Positions 48,611 to 58,392 of a stretch of 63,006 nt of DNA are shown one piece after another. The position numbers and the translations under genes are program-made. Origin of the DNA: Acidimicrobiaceae bacterium (GTDB lineage: Bacteria > Actinomycetota > Acidimicrobiia > Acidimicrobiales > Ilumatobacteraceae); contig JABMNW010000025.1 of NCBI GenBank assembly GCA_013204455.1, positions 1-63,006 on the forward strand, in the 5' to 3' direction. Numbering within the stretch: the first letter of the stretch is position 1; each line of letters starts with the position of its first letter. The notes beneath the pieces are model-generated. The model was not told the DNA's origin, made no database searches, and was given only the letters and a program-made list of their open reading frames with translations.

Positions 48611-49698
48611 TCTAAAAGTGCCTTGACCACACGGTCTTGATCAACCACCTTTAAATCAGGTCCCATTGGAAGACTAAACACAGATTCGGCTGCACGTTCG
48701 GCAACTGGAAACATTCCAAGTTCAAAACCCATGCCCGTCATCACTGGTTGCATATGAAGTGGCGTTGGATAATGAACAGCCGTCGGTATGTCACACTTGC
48801 GTAGGCGATCAAGATAATTATTGCGATCAGCAACTTCAACCGTATATTGCGCGTACACACTCGTGTTCGCTGGATCCACAAACGGGGTCGTGACCATCGA
48901 ACTGCTTTGAATCGCCTGGGTGTACCTCTGCGCCACAATCTCTCGTTGATTTAATTCCCAATCAAAGCGTTCAAGTTTGGCAAGCAAAATGGCGGCCTGA
49001 ATCGTGTCGATCCGACCATTTATGCCGACACGAGTATGGTGATAACGCTTCAATGAACCATGCGCGCGAATTTCTCTAAATTTTCGTGCTAAATCCTTGT
49101 CATCTGTAAAGAGCGCTCCGCCGTCCCCGTAACAGCCAAGCGGTTTGCTAGGGAAAAAACTGGTCGAACCAATTATCGATAGTCCACATGAGCGTTTGCC
49201 GTGATGTTTCGCTCCAAAACTCTGAGCAGCATCCTCAATAACTGGAAGCGCGTGCTTTTCCGCAACTTTATTGATTGAGTGCATATCGGCACACTGGCCG
49301 AACAAACTTACGGGCATTATCGCCTTGGTACGTTCGGTGATCGACCCGTGCAATAGTGCTGGATTCATGTTGTACGTTCGAGGTAAAATATCGACAAATA
49401 CCGGTTTGGCACCCAACAACAAAATCGTTTCGCATGTCGCCATAAAACTAAATGGCGTAGTAACGACCTCATCGCCTGGTCCAATATCAAGCGCCATCAT
49501 CGCGATCAACAACGAATCGGTGCCGCTACTTACGGCGACGCAATCTGACACGCCCACATAATCTGCAAGGCGCTCTTCAAGTTCATTGACTTCGGGACCC
49601 ATGATGTACTGGCCGTGATCAAGCACCGCTTGAATCCGTCGATCAATCGACTCCTTCAAGGCGACATACTGCGCATGGAGATCGTTGAACGGCATCAT
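48607..49698 (-). CDS. wbpE: DegT/DnrJ family aminotransferase, WbpE-like
   Basis: [61 protein letters not shown]; between wbpA/B/D-like genes. ORF-track N-extension rejected; ATGATG start overlaps the upstream stop. Confidence 0.9.
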   Translation of the reverse strand: MMPFNDLHAQYVALKESIDRRIQAVLDHGQYIMGPEVNELEERLADYVGVSDCVAVSSGTDSLLIAMMALDIGPGDEVVTTPFSFMATCETILLLGAKPVFVDILPRTYNMNPALLHGSITERTKAIMPVSLFGQCADMHSINKVAEKHALPVIEDAAQSFGAKHHGKRSCGLSIIGSTSFFPSKPLGCYGDGGALFTDDKDLARKFREIRAHGSLKRYHHTRVGINGRIDTIQAAILLAKLERFDWELNQREIVAQRYTQAIQSSSMVTTPFVDPANTSVYAQYTVEVADRNNYLDRLRKCDIPTAVHYPTPLHMQPVMTGMGFELGMFPVAERAAESVFSLPMGPDLKVVDQDRVVKALLE

Positions 49699-50276
49699 CC
49701 TTGATCGACTTCTACTCGACCATTTTCTAGTCGATATTTCTCGCCAGTTACAGGACAGATTGCAGTTCCAAAGCCGCTCAAAGGTAAGTCCAAACGTTCT
49801 CCGTGTCGACTCATCCACCCGATCTGAACAGCGGGAACACCAACCACTAGCGAAAAATCCGCAACATCCTTGACAACCACTGCGCCTGCACCGACAAATG
49901 CATGAATACCGATTGTCGCGCCACAAACGATCGTAGAGTTTGCACCTAGCGTCGCACCACGCTTGACTCTCGTCGGCTTATAAGTATTTTTACGACTTAC
50001 TGTTGCACGTGGATTTATAACATTTGTAAAGACGACACTCGGACCACAAAACACATCGTCTTCGAGATCCACGCCTTCGTAGAGGGAAACATTGTTTTGA
50101 ATTTTTACATTATTGCCAATTCGGACGTTGTCAGCAACAAAAACATTTTGGCCAAGCGTGCAATTTTCGCCAATCACCGCTGTCCTCGAAACATGGCAAA
50201 AATGCCAGATGCGAGTTCCGATACCGATGATCGCGCCTTCGTCGATAACCGCACTTGAGTGGATAGAAAGTGTCAT
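49695..50276 (-). CDS. wbpD: Left-handed beta-helix N-acetyltransferase, WbpD-like
   Basis: Hexapeptide repeats ([53 protein letters not shown]); operon position. Confidence 0.92.
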   Translation of the reverse strand: MTLSIHSSAVIDEGAIIGIGTRIWHFCHVSRTAVIGENCTLGQNVFVADNVRIGNNVKIQNNVSLYEGVDLEDDVFCGPSVVFTNVINPRATVSRKNTYKPTRVKRGATLGANSTIVCGATIGIHAFVGAGAVVVKDVADFSLVVGVPAVQIGWMSRHGERLDLPLSGFGTAICPVTGEKYRLENGRVEVDQG

Positions 50277-50279
50277 TTG

Positions 50280-51356
50280 TCAGTTACTCCAACTTTGACT
50301 TGTTCGCGAAAGTGGCAGGGAAACCACTCCTGCGCTGCGTGCCGAACGGTAGATGGCTTCGAGCAATTCAAGAGATCTGAGTCCTTGCTCCCCGTTAATT
50401 GTTTGTATCGACTCTCCACGAAGTTTTCTAATGACATTCGCGTAATACGAACGATGTCCGTGTCCGTAAACACTCGTTGTCTCATAGTTCGCTTGCTGTA
50501 AAGAGTCATCGTAGTCGCAATGATCTTCGAACTCCCAGGCTTCAATCTTGTTGACGGCGATACCACCAACTTTTACGGTGCCTCTCTCACCAAGGATAGT
50601 TATTGAACCTTCGTAATTACTTGGATAGGTAAGCATGGTTACGGTCATTGAGCCAAGTGCCCCATGCTTCCAACGAATATTAATCACTCCAGTATCTTCT
50701 GCCTCAATTTTTCTTGCAAGAGTGGCCGTCATCGCATGCACAGAATCAACTGGGCCAATAAGCCAATCCAACAAATCCACATAGTGACTCGCCTGATTCA
50801 TAAACGCGCCACCATCCAGCGCCCAAGTTCCACGCCATGGCGCGGCATCGTAATAAGACTGTGGACGAGTCCAAAACACATTGACAGCCACGGCGAAGAT
50901 CTTTCCAAACCGACCGTCGTCAATTGCTCGCTTGAGCAGCGCCAATGTCGGATTATGTCGATTCTGCTTGACAACAAATAACTCAACCCTCGCCTTCGTG
51001 CAAACCTCCAACATTTGTAAACCGTCATTCCACTTTGTCGCCATTGGTTTTTCTGTGATCACGGATCGGCCGGAAGTGGCAATTTGCATCACATGCTGTG
51101 CATGTAGGCCCGACGGTGTGGAGACAACAACGCAATCAGCGGACGATTCTTGCAAAAGATCTTCAATGCTTTGATGTCCTTGCACTCCTGTTGCCGCAAC
51201 TGCTTTGGCGAGAGCAGAACTGTCAATATCACAAACATCAACAAGTTCACATGAATCGCGATGTGTTTTCATCGCATCGAAATGGACGGCCGAAATTCGG
51301 CCACAACCTACGAGCGCAAAACGCACCTTCTTTGAATCGCCCAAAACTTCGCTCAC
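50280..51356 (-). CDS. wbpB: Gfo/Idh/MocA oxidoreductase, WbpB-like
   Basis: FALVGCGRISAVHFDAM; VISEKP-like VITEKPMATKWNDG; VFWTRPQSYYDAAPWRGTWALDGGAFMNQASHYVDLLDWL. Confidence 0.9.
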   Translation of the reverse strand: MSEVLGDSKKVRFALVGCGRISAVHFDAMKTHRDSCELVDVCDIDSSALAKAVAATGVQGHQSIEDLLQESSADCVVVSTPSGLHAQHVMQIATSGRSVITEKPMATKWNDGLQMLEVCTKARVELFVVKQNRHNPTLALLKRAIDDGRFGKIFAVAVNVFWTRPQSYYDAAPWRGTWALDGGAFMNQASHYVDLLDWLIGPVDSVHAMTATLARKIEAEDTGVINIRWKHGALGSMTVTMLTYPSNYEGSITILGERGTVKVGGIAVNKIEAWEFEDHCDYDDSLQQANYETTSVYGHGHRSYYANVIRKLRGESIQTINGEQGLRSLELLEAIYRSARSAGVVSLPLSRTSQSWSN

Positions 51357-51357
51357 C

Positions 51358-52671
51358 CTATGCCTTCACTATGTTTTGGCCACCACCGCGATATACGCCT
51401 CGACTATCAACGATCAATCGAGCATGGCGAGAGATCTCTTCGTAATTGAAGGCGTCGTGATTGGTGGTGAGAACGATTGCGTCAAAACTCTCAAGCGATT
51501 TTGGATTCAAGTCAACACTCGTGAGTTCGAAACGATGCTCACGCATTTTTGGAAACACTGGCACATGCGGGTCAGAATACGAGATCTCCGCGCCGCGAGT
51601 GCGGAGTATCTCCATAATCGCTACCGCTGGCGACTCACGCATGTCATCGACATTTTTCTTGTAAGCGATCCCCAAAATCAATATCCGACTGCCATTGATT
51701 GATTTTTTCTGAGAGTTCAGCGCATCGTTTAATTTCTCAACAATCCACTCGGGCATCGACGAATTAACTTCGCCGGCAAGTTCAATAAATCGGGTATTGA
51801 CCCCGTACTCTCTTGCTTTCCATGTGAGATAAAACGGATCGATCGGAATACAGTGCCCACCAAGTCCTGGCCCCGGATAAAAAGCCGTGAAGCCAAATGG
51901 TTTGGTCGCCGCCGCATCGATCACCTCAAATATGTCGACACCCATCTTGTCTGCGACGATCTTCATTTCATTGACGAGACCAATATTTACCGAGCGATGA
52001 ATGTTCTCCAATAATTTTGTCATTTCTGCTGCTCGAGTTGAACTCATTGGGACGAGTTGGTCAATCGCGGTTTGATAAACTGCCATGCCAACTTTTAGGC
52101 ACATTGGTGTTGAGCCACCAACAATTTTTGGAATGCTGCGAGTCGAGAATCGAGCATTACCGGGATCTTCACGCTCCGGTGAATAGACAAGAAATACATC
52201 GTGTCCAACACGAAGTCCAGTCGATTCAATTCGTGGTCTGACAATCTCTTCTGTCGTACCTGGATATGTCGTGCTCTCAAGTGATACGACATGGCCACTA
52301 CGCAGGTGGGGAACTAACGCGTCAACCGTCTGAATAATGAAACTCAAATCTGGTTCACGGTGTGCAGTCAGCGGAGTCGGCACACAAAGAATAAGTGCAT
52401 CACAATCGCGCACTTCTGCAAAATTTGTCGTCGCGCGAAATCCTTGTTGTAGCGCAGTCTTCACGGATTCATGGGGAAAGTGGGCAATATAACTTTCACC
52501 CGCCATAAGTTTCGTCACCTTTTGTGCATCAATGTCAAAACCAACTACGCGCACACCAGAATCGGAAAAACGCAAAGCAAGCGGAAGTCCGACATACCCC
52601 AGACCAACTATTCCGACCGTACCTTTTCGGTTTGCGAACATATCAATGAGGTCACTACCAAGGGCCATCAA
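51358..52671 (-). CDS. wbpA: Nucleotide sugar dehydrogenase, WbpA-like (UDP-GlcNAc 6-dehydrogenase)
   Basis: [70 protein letters not shown] (catalytic Cys present). Confidence 0.93.
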   Translation of the reverse strand: MMALGSDLIDMFANRKGTVGIVGLGYVGLPLALRFSDSGVRVVGFDIDAQKVTKLMAGESYIAHFPHESVKTALQQGFRATTNFAEVRDCDALILCVPTPLTAHREPDLSFIIQTVDALVPHLRSGHVVSLESTTYPGTTEEIVRPRIESTGLRVGHDVFLVYSPEREDPGNARFSTRSIPKIVGGSTPMCLKVGMAVYQTAIDQLVPMSSTRAAEMTKLLENIHRSVNIGLVNEMKIVADKMGVDIFEVIDAAATKPFGFTAFYPGPGLGGHCIPIDPFYLTWKAREYGVNTRFIELAGEVNSSMPEWIVEKLNDALNSQKKSINGSRILILGIAYKKNVDDMRESPAVAIMEILRTRGAEISYSDPHVPVFPKMREHRFELTSVDLNPKSLESFDAIVLTTNHDAFNYEEISRHARLIVDSRGVYRGGGQNIVKA

Positions 52672-52799
52672 TTCCTCTCGCCTTCTCCTTGGTCAGTGAC
52701 TATTCCGGTGGCAAATCCAAGTGCTTTGGTATCCAAGGAACCTGATCCTCTATGGGTTTTACGTCTTGTCAGTCTAGCGGGCAGGCTCTGCACAGGATT

Positions 52800-52817
52800 C
52801 GGGTCAGATCAGACCCG
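52800..52817. promoter_or_regulatory. Inverted repeat CGGGTC-AGATCA-GACCCG upstream of capD
   Basis: Perfect 6-bp arms with 6-nt spacer, in the wbpA/capD divergent intergenic region. Confidence 0.45.
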
Positions 52818-52832
52818 TAAATATCGGAGGAT

Positions 52833-52838
52833 TACGCT
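52833..52838 (+). promoter_or_regulatory. -10-like TACGCT, 6 nt before capD GTG
   Basis: TACGCT-GTACAT-GTG. Confidence 0.35.
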
Positions 52839-52844
52839 GTACAT

Positions 52845-54662
52845 GTGGTTGCACGGTCACAACGCTTATTGCGAACGGCGAGAATAGTTACCGCACGGCA
52901 ACTTGGTGGACGAACCACGACTGCAATTCGAATTTTGTTCGATATCGTCGCTTGGACTTTTGCAATTCTGCTCGCCACATTTATTCGCTTGAGTGGTGAC
53001 CTTCAGTCAAGTCCCAAAGCGTTGGCGGTACTTTTCCCAATCGTTTGGGGTATACAACTTTTTGTTGGCTACATAGTTGGTCTTTACCGTCGTCGATGGC
53101 GCTACGGAAGTTTCGACGAAGTTGCCGCACTCGTCACATCAGCAATTATCACGACAGCGATACTTGCAACTCTTAACAACTTCATAGAATCAACGCGGCC
53201 AATCCCGCAGAGTGCAGTTGTTTTCGGCGGCCTAGTTGGTTTAATCACAACCGCTGCAGTTCGCTACATATGGCGAATTATGCTTTCGCAGACCCGCCGC
53301 CCAAATCAAGAGGTTGCAAAACGTGCATTGATATTTGGTGCCGGTGAGGCTGGCCAACAACTAATCGCAGCGTTACTGCGTAACCCAAATTCACAATACT
53401 TTCCGGTTGGAATCTTGGATGACAATCCACTAACTCAGCGTCTTTCGATAATGGGTGTATCGGTACTCGGCACACGTGAATCGATTTCCGATGCAAAACG
53501 TCAGACCAATGCCGAAATCTTTATGATTGCAATCCCATCTGGTGACCCTGCCGCAGTGAGTGACCTCGCTCGACTGGCTGAGGCCGCGAAATTAAAAGTC
53601 AAAATCTTGCCACCCACTGATGGGGTCCTTGACCGCCAAGTTGACGCAACGGATATTCGTGACATTTCACAAGAGGACTTATTGCGCCGACAACAGGTTT
53701 CGATCGACCTTGAGCAAGTCACGAATTACGTGACTGGTCAAAGAGTTTTAGTGACTGGAGCAGGTGGGAGTATCGGCAGCGAACTCTGCCGTCAGTTGTC
53801 GCAGTTTTCACCGAGTGAACTGATCATGCTGGATCGAGATGAGAGTGCGTTGCATGAGGTCGAACTCTCGATCTACGGTCGGGCAATGTTGGATAAGCCA
53901 CGTACTGTTCTCTGTGATATTCGTGACACTAAAGCGGTTGACTCAGTTTTTCGTGAGCGTCGACCGCAGGTTGTTTTTCATGCGGCGGCGTTAAAGCATC
54001 TACCGTTGTTAGAGCAATACCCAGCCGAGGCATACAAGACGAACGTTCATGGCAGTCTCAACGTATTGAGTGCCGCAAAACGTTTTGATACCAATGTTTT
54101 TCTTAATATTTCCACCGACAAAGCAGCCAATCCGATAAGTGTGCTTGGCTATTCAAAGCGAATCGCTGAACGACTCACATCTAGTTTTGGTACGAGCTCA
54201 TCAAAAGGCACTTTTATATCCGTGCGATTTGGAAATGTGCTTGGCTCCCGCGGAAGCGTGCTAACTACATTCCGTGAGCAAATCGCAAACGGGGGACCAG
54301 TCACAGTTACTCACAAAGATGTGACCAGATATTTTATGACGATTTCGGAGGCTGTTCAGTTGGTGGTGCAAGCAGGAGCCATCGGTCTTTCTGGTGAAGT
54401 GCTTGTTTTGGATATGGGAACGCCAGTTCGAATTTACGAGGTTGCGGAGCAACTAATTGAACGTTCTGGTCAAAGAATCAGTATTGAAATTACTGGCCTG
54501 CGTGTCGGTGAGAAAATGCACGAAGAACTTTTCGGTGATCTTGAACTAGATGAGCGACCAAAACACCCGCTGATCTCTCACGTAATTGCTCCACCGTTGG
54601 ATCCAGATGCCCTAGTCGATACACCAGCAGATCCACGGGATTTTATGATGAAGTTGGTGTAA
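52845..54662 (+). CDS. capD: Membrane nucleoside-diphosphate-sugar 4,6-dehydratase (CapD/WbpM/FlaA1 family)
   Basis: N-terminal TM segments; RALIFGAGEAGQQL; VLVTGAGGSIGSELCRQL; NISTDKAANPISVLGYSKRIAE. Confidence 0.95.
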   Translation: MVARSQRLLRTARIVTARQLGGRTTTAIRILFDIVAWTFAILLATFIRLSGDLQSSPKALAVLFPIVWGIQLFVGYIVGLYRRRWRYGSFDEVAALVTSAIITTAILATLNNFIESTRPIPQSAVVFGGLVGLITTAAVRYIWRIMLSQTRRPNQEVAKRALIFGAGEAGQQLIAALLRNPNSQYFPVGILDDNPLTQRLSIMGVSVLGTRESISDAKRQTNAEIFMIAIPSGDPAAVSDLARLAEAAKLKVKILPPTDGVLDRQVDATDIRDISQEDLLRRQQVSIDLEQVTNYVTGQRVLVTGAGGSIGSELCRQLSQFSPSELIMLDRDESALHEVELSIYGRAMLDKPRTVLCDIRDTKAVDSVFRERRPQVVFHAAALKHLPLLEQYPAEAYKTNVHGSLNVLSAAKRFDTNVFLNISTDKAANPISVLGYSKRIAERLTSSFGTSSSKGTFISVRFGNVLGSRGSVLTTFREQIANGGPVTVTHKDVTRYFMTISEAVQLVVQAGAIGLSGEVLVLDMGTPVRIYEVAEQLIERSGQRISIEITGLRVGEKMHEELFGDLELDERPKHPLISHVIAPPLDPDALVDTPADPRDFMMKLV

Positions 54663-56025
54663 GTGTCTCTTCGCCAATTAGTCCCGAGGTAAGACCAGCA
54701 ATTAGTAAGGCGAAAAAGAAGTGATTGCCAGAGAGAAACGATTCTTGAGTCGCCGAAACCAAAACGAAAACCGAGATACATACCAACCACTGACCACCTT
54801 CTCGTTCGAGAAATGCCCGGGTCGAATGTTCACCGGCCCAAAGCAAAAACCCAAGAAACATCAATCCCGCAATTACACCGCCGCCCATGAGTACTTCAAG
54901 GTATGCACTGTGACTGAAAAAGTCATTCGTTAATGACTCGGGCAAGGTCGAACGAAATTCTGGAGAGAACCATGCCGCCAGCCATCCCCAGCCAATAATC
55001 GGTCGTTCGATAAAAGCATCCCAACTTACCGACCAGTAATTGGTACGACCGTCAAATCCCGAGCTTTTTCCAAGTAAGGACGCAAATGAAGACTCGTACT
55101 TGGCAAAGAGCCAAACACCGAGCGCCAAAGTCGCGGCAAATACGGAAAAAATTGCTTGTCTCACCGTCTCGGAAATTTCTTGACGACTACGAACAATTCG
55201 ACGCAAGAGCGACCATCCGATCCAAACTCCGACCGCCACTAATGCAGCGACAAGCGTCGTTGCCGACCCCGTTTTCTTAAGAACCAAAAAATTAAGTAGT
55301 ACTACATCGGCAAGAATTGCGACACGGGCTTTCCACCACGGCTTTGAGCGATCCCGCGCTTCCCACCAGATTAATGCCAACAAACTCAACACTCCAACGG
55401 TCGCAACGGGTGCAAGTGAGTTTTTGTTGAAATAAATACCGATCCAATTGCCAACGAAACGAATTTTGCACATATCACCGTTTTCGCCAGTTGCAGGTGT
55501 GCAATCTTGTTTCCATTGCTCGCGAGATGTCTCTACCCCTGGCCAGTTTCGGTGGACGGCCCACCACGACGCCAATAAACCAATCTGCATCGCAACCGCA
55601 ATGCGTAACACTTGTTCACGGATTGTGAACCTGCTGGCAAAATACAAACCCGTAAATGCTGTCATGATCAATGAACTTGAAGCAACAAAGGTTTGTGAAC
55701 GCAATGTTGACCAAAATGTCGACGCAAACATCCACATTAGATACGACATCAACGCAATAAGAGGAAACAGCCTTTTCGTTAGTTGTTGTCGCTGCGAAAA
55801 CAGAATGACCACGGCAGGTATTTGTAGAAACATAAACAGGCCATAGACCGAAACATCCGGAGACAATCCAGCATTCGCCTGTTCGCTGCGCCAAAATACT
55901 GATAACACTGGCCCCTGAGTCAAACCGAACAGCAGGACTACCGCATAGAAACTTTCAAGATATCGCGTAAGACCGAGGGCTCGAATTTTTACCAACACGA
56001 AACTAAACCATAACGGACAAAGCAT
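54643..56025 (-). CDS. O-antigen ligase/polymerase family membrane protein (Wzy_C)
   Basis: Multi-pass; SWDAFIERPIIGWGWLAAWFSPEFRSTLPESLTNDFFSHSAYLEVLMGGG. Confidence 0.87.
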   Translation of the reverse strand: MLCPLWFSFVLVKIRALGLTRYLESFYAVVLLFGLTQGPVLSVFWRSEQANAGLSPDVSVYGLFMFLQIPAVVILFSQRQQLTKRLFPLIALMSYLMWMFASTFWSTLRSQTFVASSSLIMTAFTGLYFASRFTIREQVLRIAVAMQIGLLASWWAVHRNWPGVETSREQWKQDCTPATGENGDMCKIRFVGNWIGIYFNKNSLAPVATVGVLSLLALIWWEARDRSKPWWKARVAILADVVLLNFLVLKKTGSATTLVAALVAVGVWIGWSLLRRIVRSRQEISETVRQAIFSVFAATLALGVWLFAKYESSFASLLGKSSGFDGRTNYWSVSWDAFIERPIIGWGWLAAWFSPEFRSTLPESLTNDFFSHSAYLEVLMGGGVIAGLMFLGFLLWAGEHSTRAFLEREGGQWLVCISVFVLVSATQESFLSGNHFFFALLIAGLTSGLIGEETLTPTSS

Positions 56026-56031
56026 TCACTC

Positions 56032-56037
56032 ATCATA
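56032..56037 (-). promoter_or_regulatory. -10-like TATGAT, 6 nt before the Wzy_C gene ATG
   Basis: Minus strand TATGAT-GAGTGA-ATG. Confidence 0.5.
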
Positions 56038-56057
56038 AATGGAAGAAATAAGTTAGG

Positions 56058-56063
56058 TATGAT
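56058..56063 (+). promoter_or_regulatory. -10-like TATGAT, 6 nt before coiled-coil gene GTG
   Basis: TATGAT-AATTCT-GTG; mirror of the divergent 56032-56037 element. Confidence 0.5.
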
Positions 56064-56069
56064 AATTCT

Positions 56070-56450
56070 GTGGCTGCAACCAATGAGGACTACGACGCGC
56101 TTCTAACCGAACTCTTGGCGGACACCAACAATATGCGTGATAAGTACGACGAATTCAGCCAGTTCATGGAAATAAAAATCGCTGAATTTGTATTGGAGCG
56201 AAAACTTCTCGCGCCGAGTTTGGGTCAGCTTACGCGAGATTTAGCAGTTACTAACGCCCAACGCTCACAAATCCAAGCCGAACTCGTAAAACTGACCAAT
56301 GAAGTTGAACGTTTAAAACTGCTGGTTGAGACTTTGACAACGCAACGCAATAACGCTAAAAATAGAGTCCTCGAATATGAATCGACGCGTTTATATCGTC
56401 TATCCAATCGACTTTCTCGATTTATCCGACGATCTCTGCAAAGCAAGTAG
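56070..56450 (+). CDS. Small coiled-coil protein with basic/amphipathic C-terminus, upstream of GT2
   Basis: Intact ORF with heptad-like LVKLTNEVERLKLLVETL and C-terminal YESTRLYRLSNRLSRFIRRSLQSK; promoter-like TATGAT 6 nt before GTG. Confidence 0.75.
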   Translation: MAATNEDYDALLTELLADTNNMRDKYDEFSQFMEIKIAEFVLERKLLAPSLGQLTRDLAVTNAQRSQIQAELVKLTNEVERLKLLVETLTTQRNNAKNRVLEYESTRLYRLSNRLSRFIRRSLQSK

Positions 56451-56457
56451 GTAGATA

Positions 56458-57177
56458 ATGGTGCGGCAATACCCGGTGATTATCACCGTTCGTGATCGTC
56501 TCACTCAACTGAAACAACTACTGACCTGGCTTGAAAATGCTGGGCAACATGAGATCTGGCTTTGTGATAATGCCAGCACCTACCCACCACTAGTCGAGTT
56601 TCTCGACACGACGAAACATAAGGTCCTCTATAATAAATTCAATCTTGGACATCGTGCGCCATGGCTTAGCGGGCTTGTGCCAGAACTCGGGAGCGACAGC
56701 TATTTCATAATCTCAGACCCAGACGTTGTGCCAGATGAACACACACCCTCAGATGTGCTCAGCATGTTCGAAAGTACACTTCGCGCCGAGCAAACGATCG
56801 ACAAAGTTGGGTTTTCGCTTCGAATCGATGACCTGCCCGATCATTACGTACATAAGGCTGATGTAATCACGTGGGAGTCGCAATTTTGGAAAAATAAACT
56901 GTTACCTGGCTTTTACTTTGCTCCGATTGACACAACCTTTGCAATGTATCGACCTGGCAGTGGACATCAAAATGCCAAGTCACTCAGGAGTGCGCCGCCT
57001 TACACCGCGAGGCACCTTCCGTGGTACCAAGATTTTAGTAATCAAACAGCAGAAGATAGGTACTACGTTGAAAACTGCGACAATCTGATCACAAACTGGA
57101 ATACCGACAAACTTCCTGCAGCCGTAAAAGCAATTCTTGTTAAACTTCGAACCCCACCAAATAGTTCGACCGCGTAG
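56458..57177 (+). CDS. GT-A fold (family 2-like) glycosyltransferase
   Basis: PVIITVRDRLTQLKQLLTWLENAG; WLCDNAST; ISDPDVVPDE (DxD). Confidence 0.8.
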   Translation: MVRQYPVIITVRDRLTQLKQLLTWLENAGQHEIWLCDNASTYPPLVEFLDTTKHKVLYNKFNLGHRAPWLSGLVPELGSDSYFIISDPDVVPDEHTPSDVLSMFESTLRAEQTIDKVGFSLRIDDLPDHYVHKADVITWESQFWKNKLLPGFYFAPIDTTFAMYRPGSGHQNAKSLRSAPPYTARHLPWYQDFSNQTAEDRYYVENCDNLITNWNTDKLPAAVKAILVKLRTPPNSSTA

Positions 57178-57182
57178 GACAT

Positions 57183-58385
57183 ATGGATCAATCCGCCGTA
57201 GTCGTCGATTCGGTCTCGAAAAACTTTCGGTTGTACCATGAACGCAACCGCTATATCAAGGCGACCTTATTGCGTGGTCGTCGCGCCAGGTACGAAGAAT
57301 TTTTGGCACTCAATGAGATCTCTTTTGAAGTTGGACATGGATCAACCTTAGGAATAATCGGATCCAACGGTTCTGGCAAGACCACGCTGCTTAAGTGTTT
57401 AACAGGTATCTATACGCCAGAGAAAGGCAGCATCAAAATCGATGGCAACATTGCGGCATTGCTTGAGCTAGGCGCTGGTTTCCACTCCGAACTAACCGGT
57501 TCAGAAAATATTTATCTGAATGGTTCAATACTTGGCATGTCGAAACGTGACGTGCAACAAAAATTTTCAAGCATTGTTGAATTCGCAGGTCTTGAACGAT
57601 TTATTGACACACCTGTTAAGAATTTTTCTTCTGGAATGGTTGTACGCCTCGGTTTTTCAATTGCGGCACATGTTGAGCCGAGAATCTTGCTGATCGATGA
57701 GATTCTCTCTGTCGGTGATCAAGAATTCCAGCGAAAAAGCAGCGAGAAAATAGAAGAGTTTCGCCGTGAAGGTCGAACAATCATCGTTGTCAGTCACAGT
57801 CTCGGGCTTGTTCAACAACTTTGCAAGGATGCAATTTGGCTCGAGAAAGGACAGATCAAACAATCTGGTAGTGCCGCTGAAGTGATCGCCGCCTATACCG
57901 GGGGAAGTTATGCCATTCACACCGAAAAGGACGCCGATTCTCGTGAGCGCTGGGGTACTGGAGACGCACGACTTAGCGCTGTTGAATTACTCGCCAGCGA
58001 TGGTTCTGTTGCCAACAAGATCGAGACAAATGCACCAATTAAGATCCGCTGCCAACTGACGGCCCATGCACGACTTGATTCACCAGTGCTCAAAGTAAAA
58101 ATAAGTAAAATAGATGGTCAAGTTGTCTGGGCGACTTCTACCCAACGCGGCGCTAACTCCATTCGTGTATTGGACGGCCCAGCAATTGCGACACTTGATA
58201 TTCCTGTGTTACCAATTCTCGAAGGGACATACTATTTATCCGTTGCGATTACAGATTCAACGGGTACAACAGAATACGACCACTGTGAAAATTGGATTCG
58301 TTTTCAGGTGCACCAGACGAATTTAATTGAAGAAGGAATCGTGGCAATTAATTCTTCTTGGCAAATTGAGCGTCACCACCGCTGA
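57183..58385 (+). CDS. wzt: Polysaccharide ABC exporter ATPase with C-terminal extension (Wzt)
   Basis: LGIIGSNGSGKTTLLKCLTGIYTPEKG; LLELGAGFHSELTGSENIYLNGSILGMS; C-terminal beta-rich Wzt_C-like domain. Confidence 0.94.
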   Translation: MDQSAVVVDSVSKNFRLYHERNRYIKATLLRGRRARYEEFLALNEISFEVGHGSTLGIIGSNGSGKTTLLKCLTGIYTPEKGSIKIDGNIAALLELGAGFHSELTGSENIYLNGSILGMSKRDVQQKFSSIVEFAGLERFIDTPVKNFSSGMVVRLGFSIAAHVEPRILLIDEILSVGDQEFQRKSSEKIEEFRREGRTIIVVSHSLGLVQQLCKDAIWLEKGQIKQSGSAAEVIAAYTGGSYAIHTEKDADSRERWGTGDARLSAVELLASDGSVANKIETNAPIKIRCQLTAHARLDSPVLKVKISKIDGQVVWATSTQRGANSIRVLDGPAIATLDIPVLPILEGTYYLSVAITDSTGTTEYDHCENWIRFQVHQTNLIEEGIVAINSSWQIERHHR

Positions 58386-58392
58386 TCATAAG

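Noticed and set aside
49699-49926. N-terminal 76-aa extension of the WbpE-like ORF
   Set aside because: Cys/Arg-rich shadow of wbpD; real family N-terminus [10 protein letters not shown] starts at 49698/49695.
52471-52887. 138-aa plus-strand ORF spanning the wbpA 5' end and the intergenic region
   Set aside because: Overlaps wbpA antisense and the capD start in another frame; no motif.
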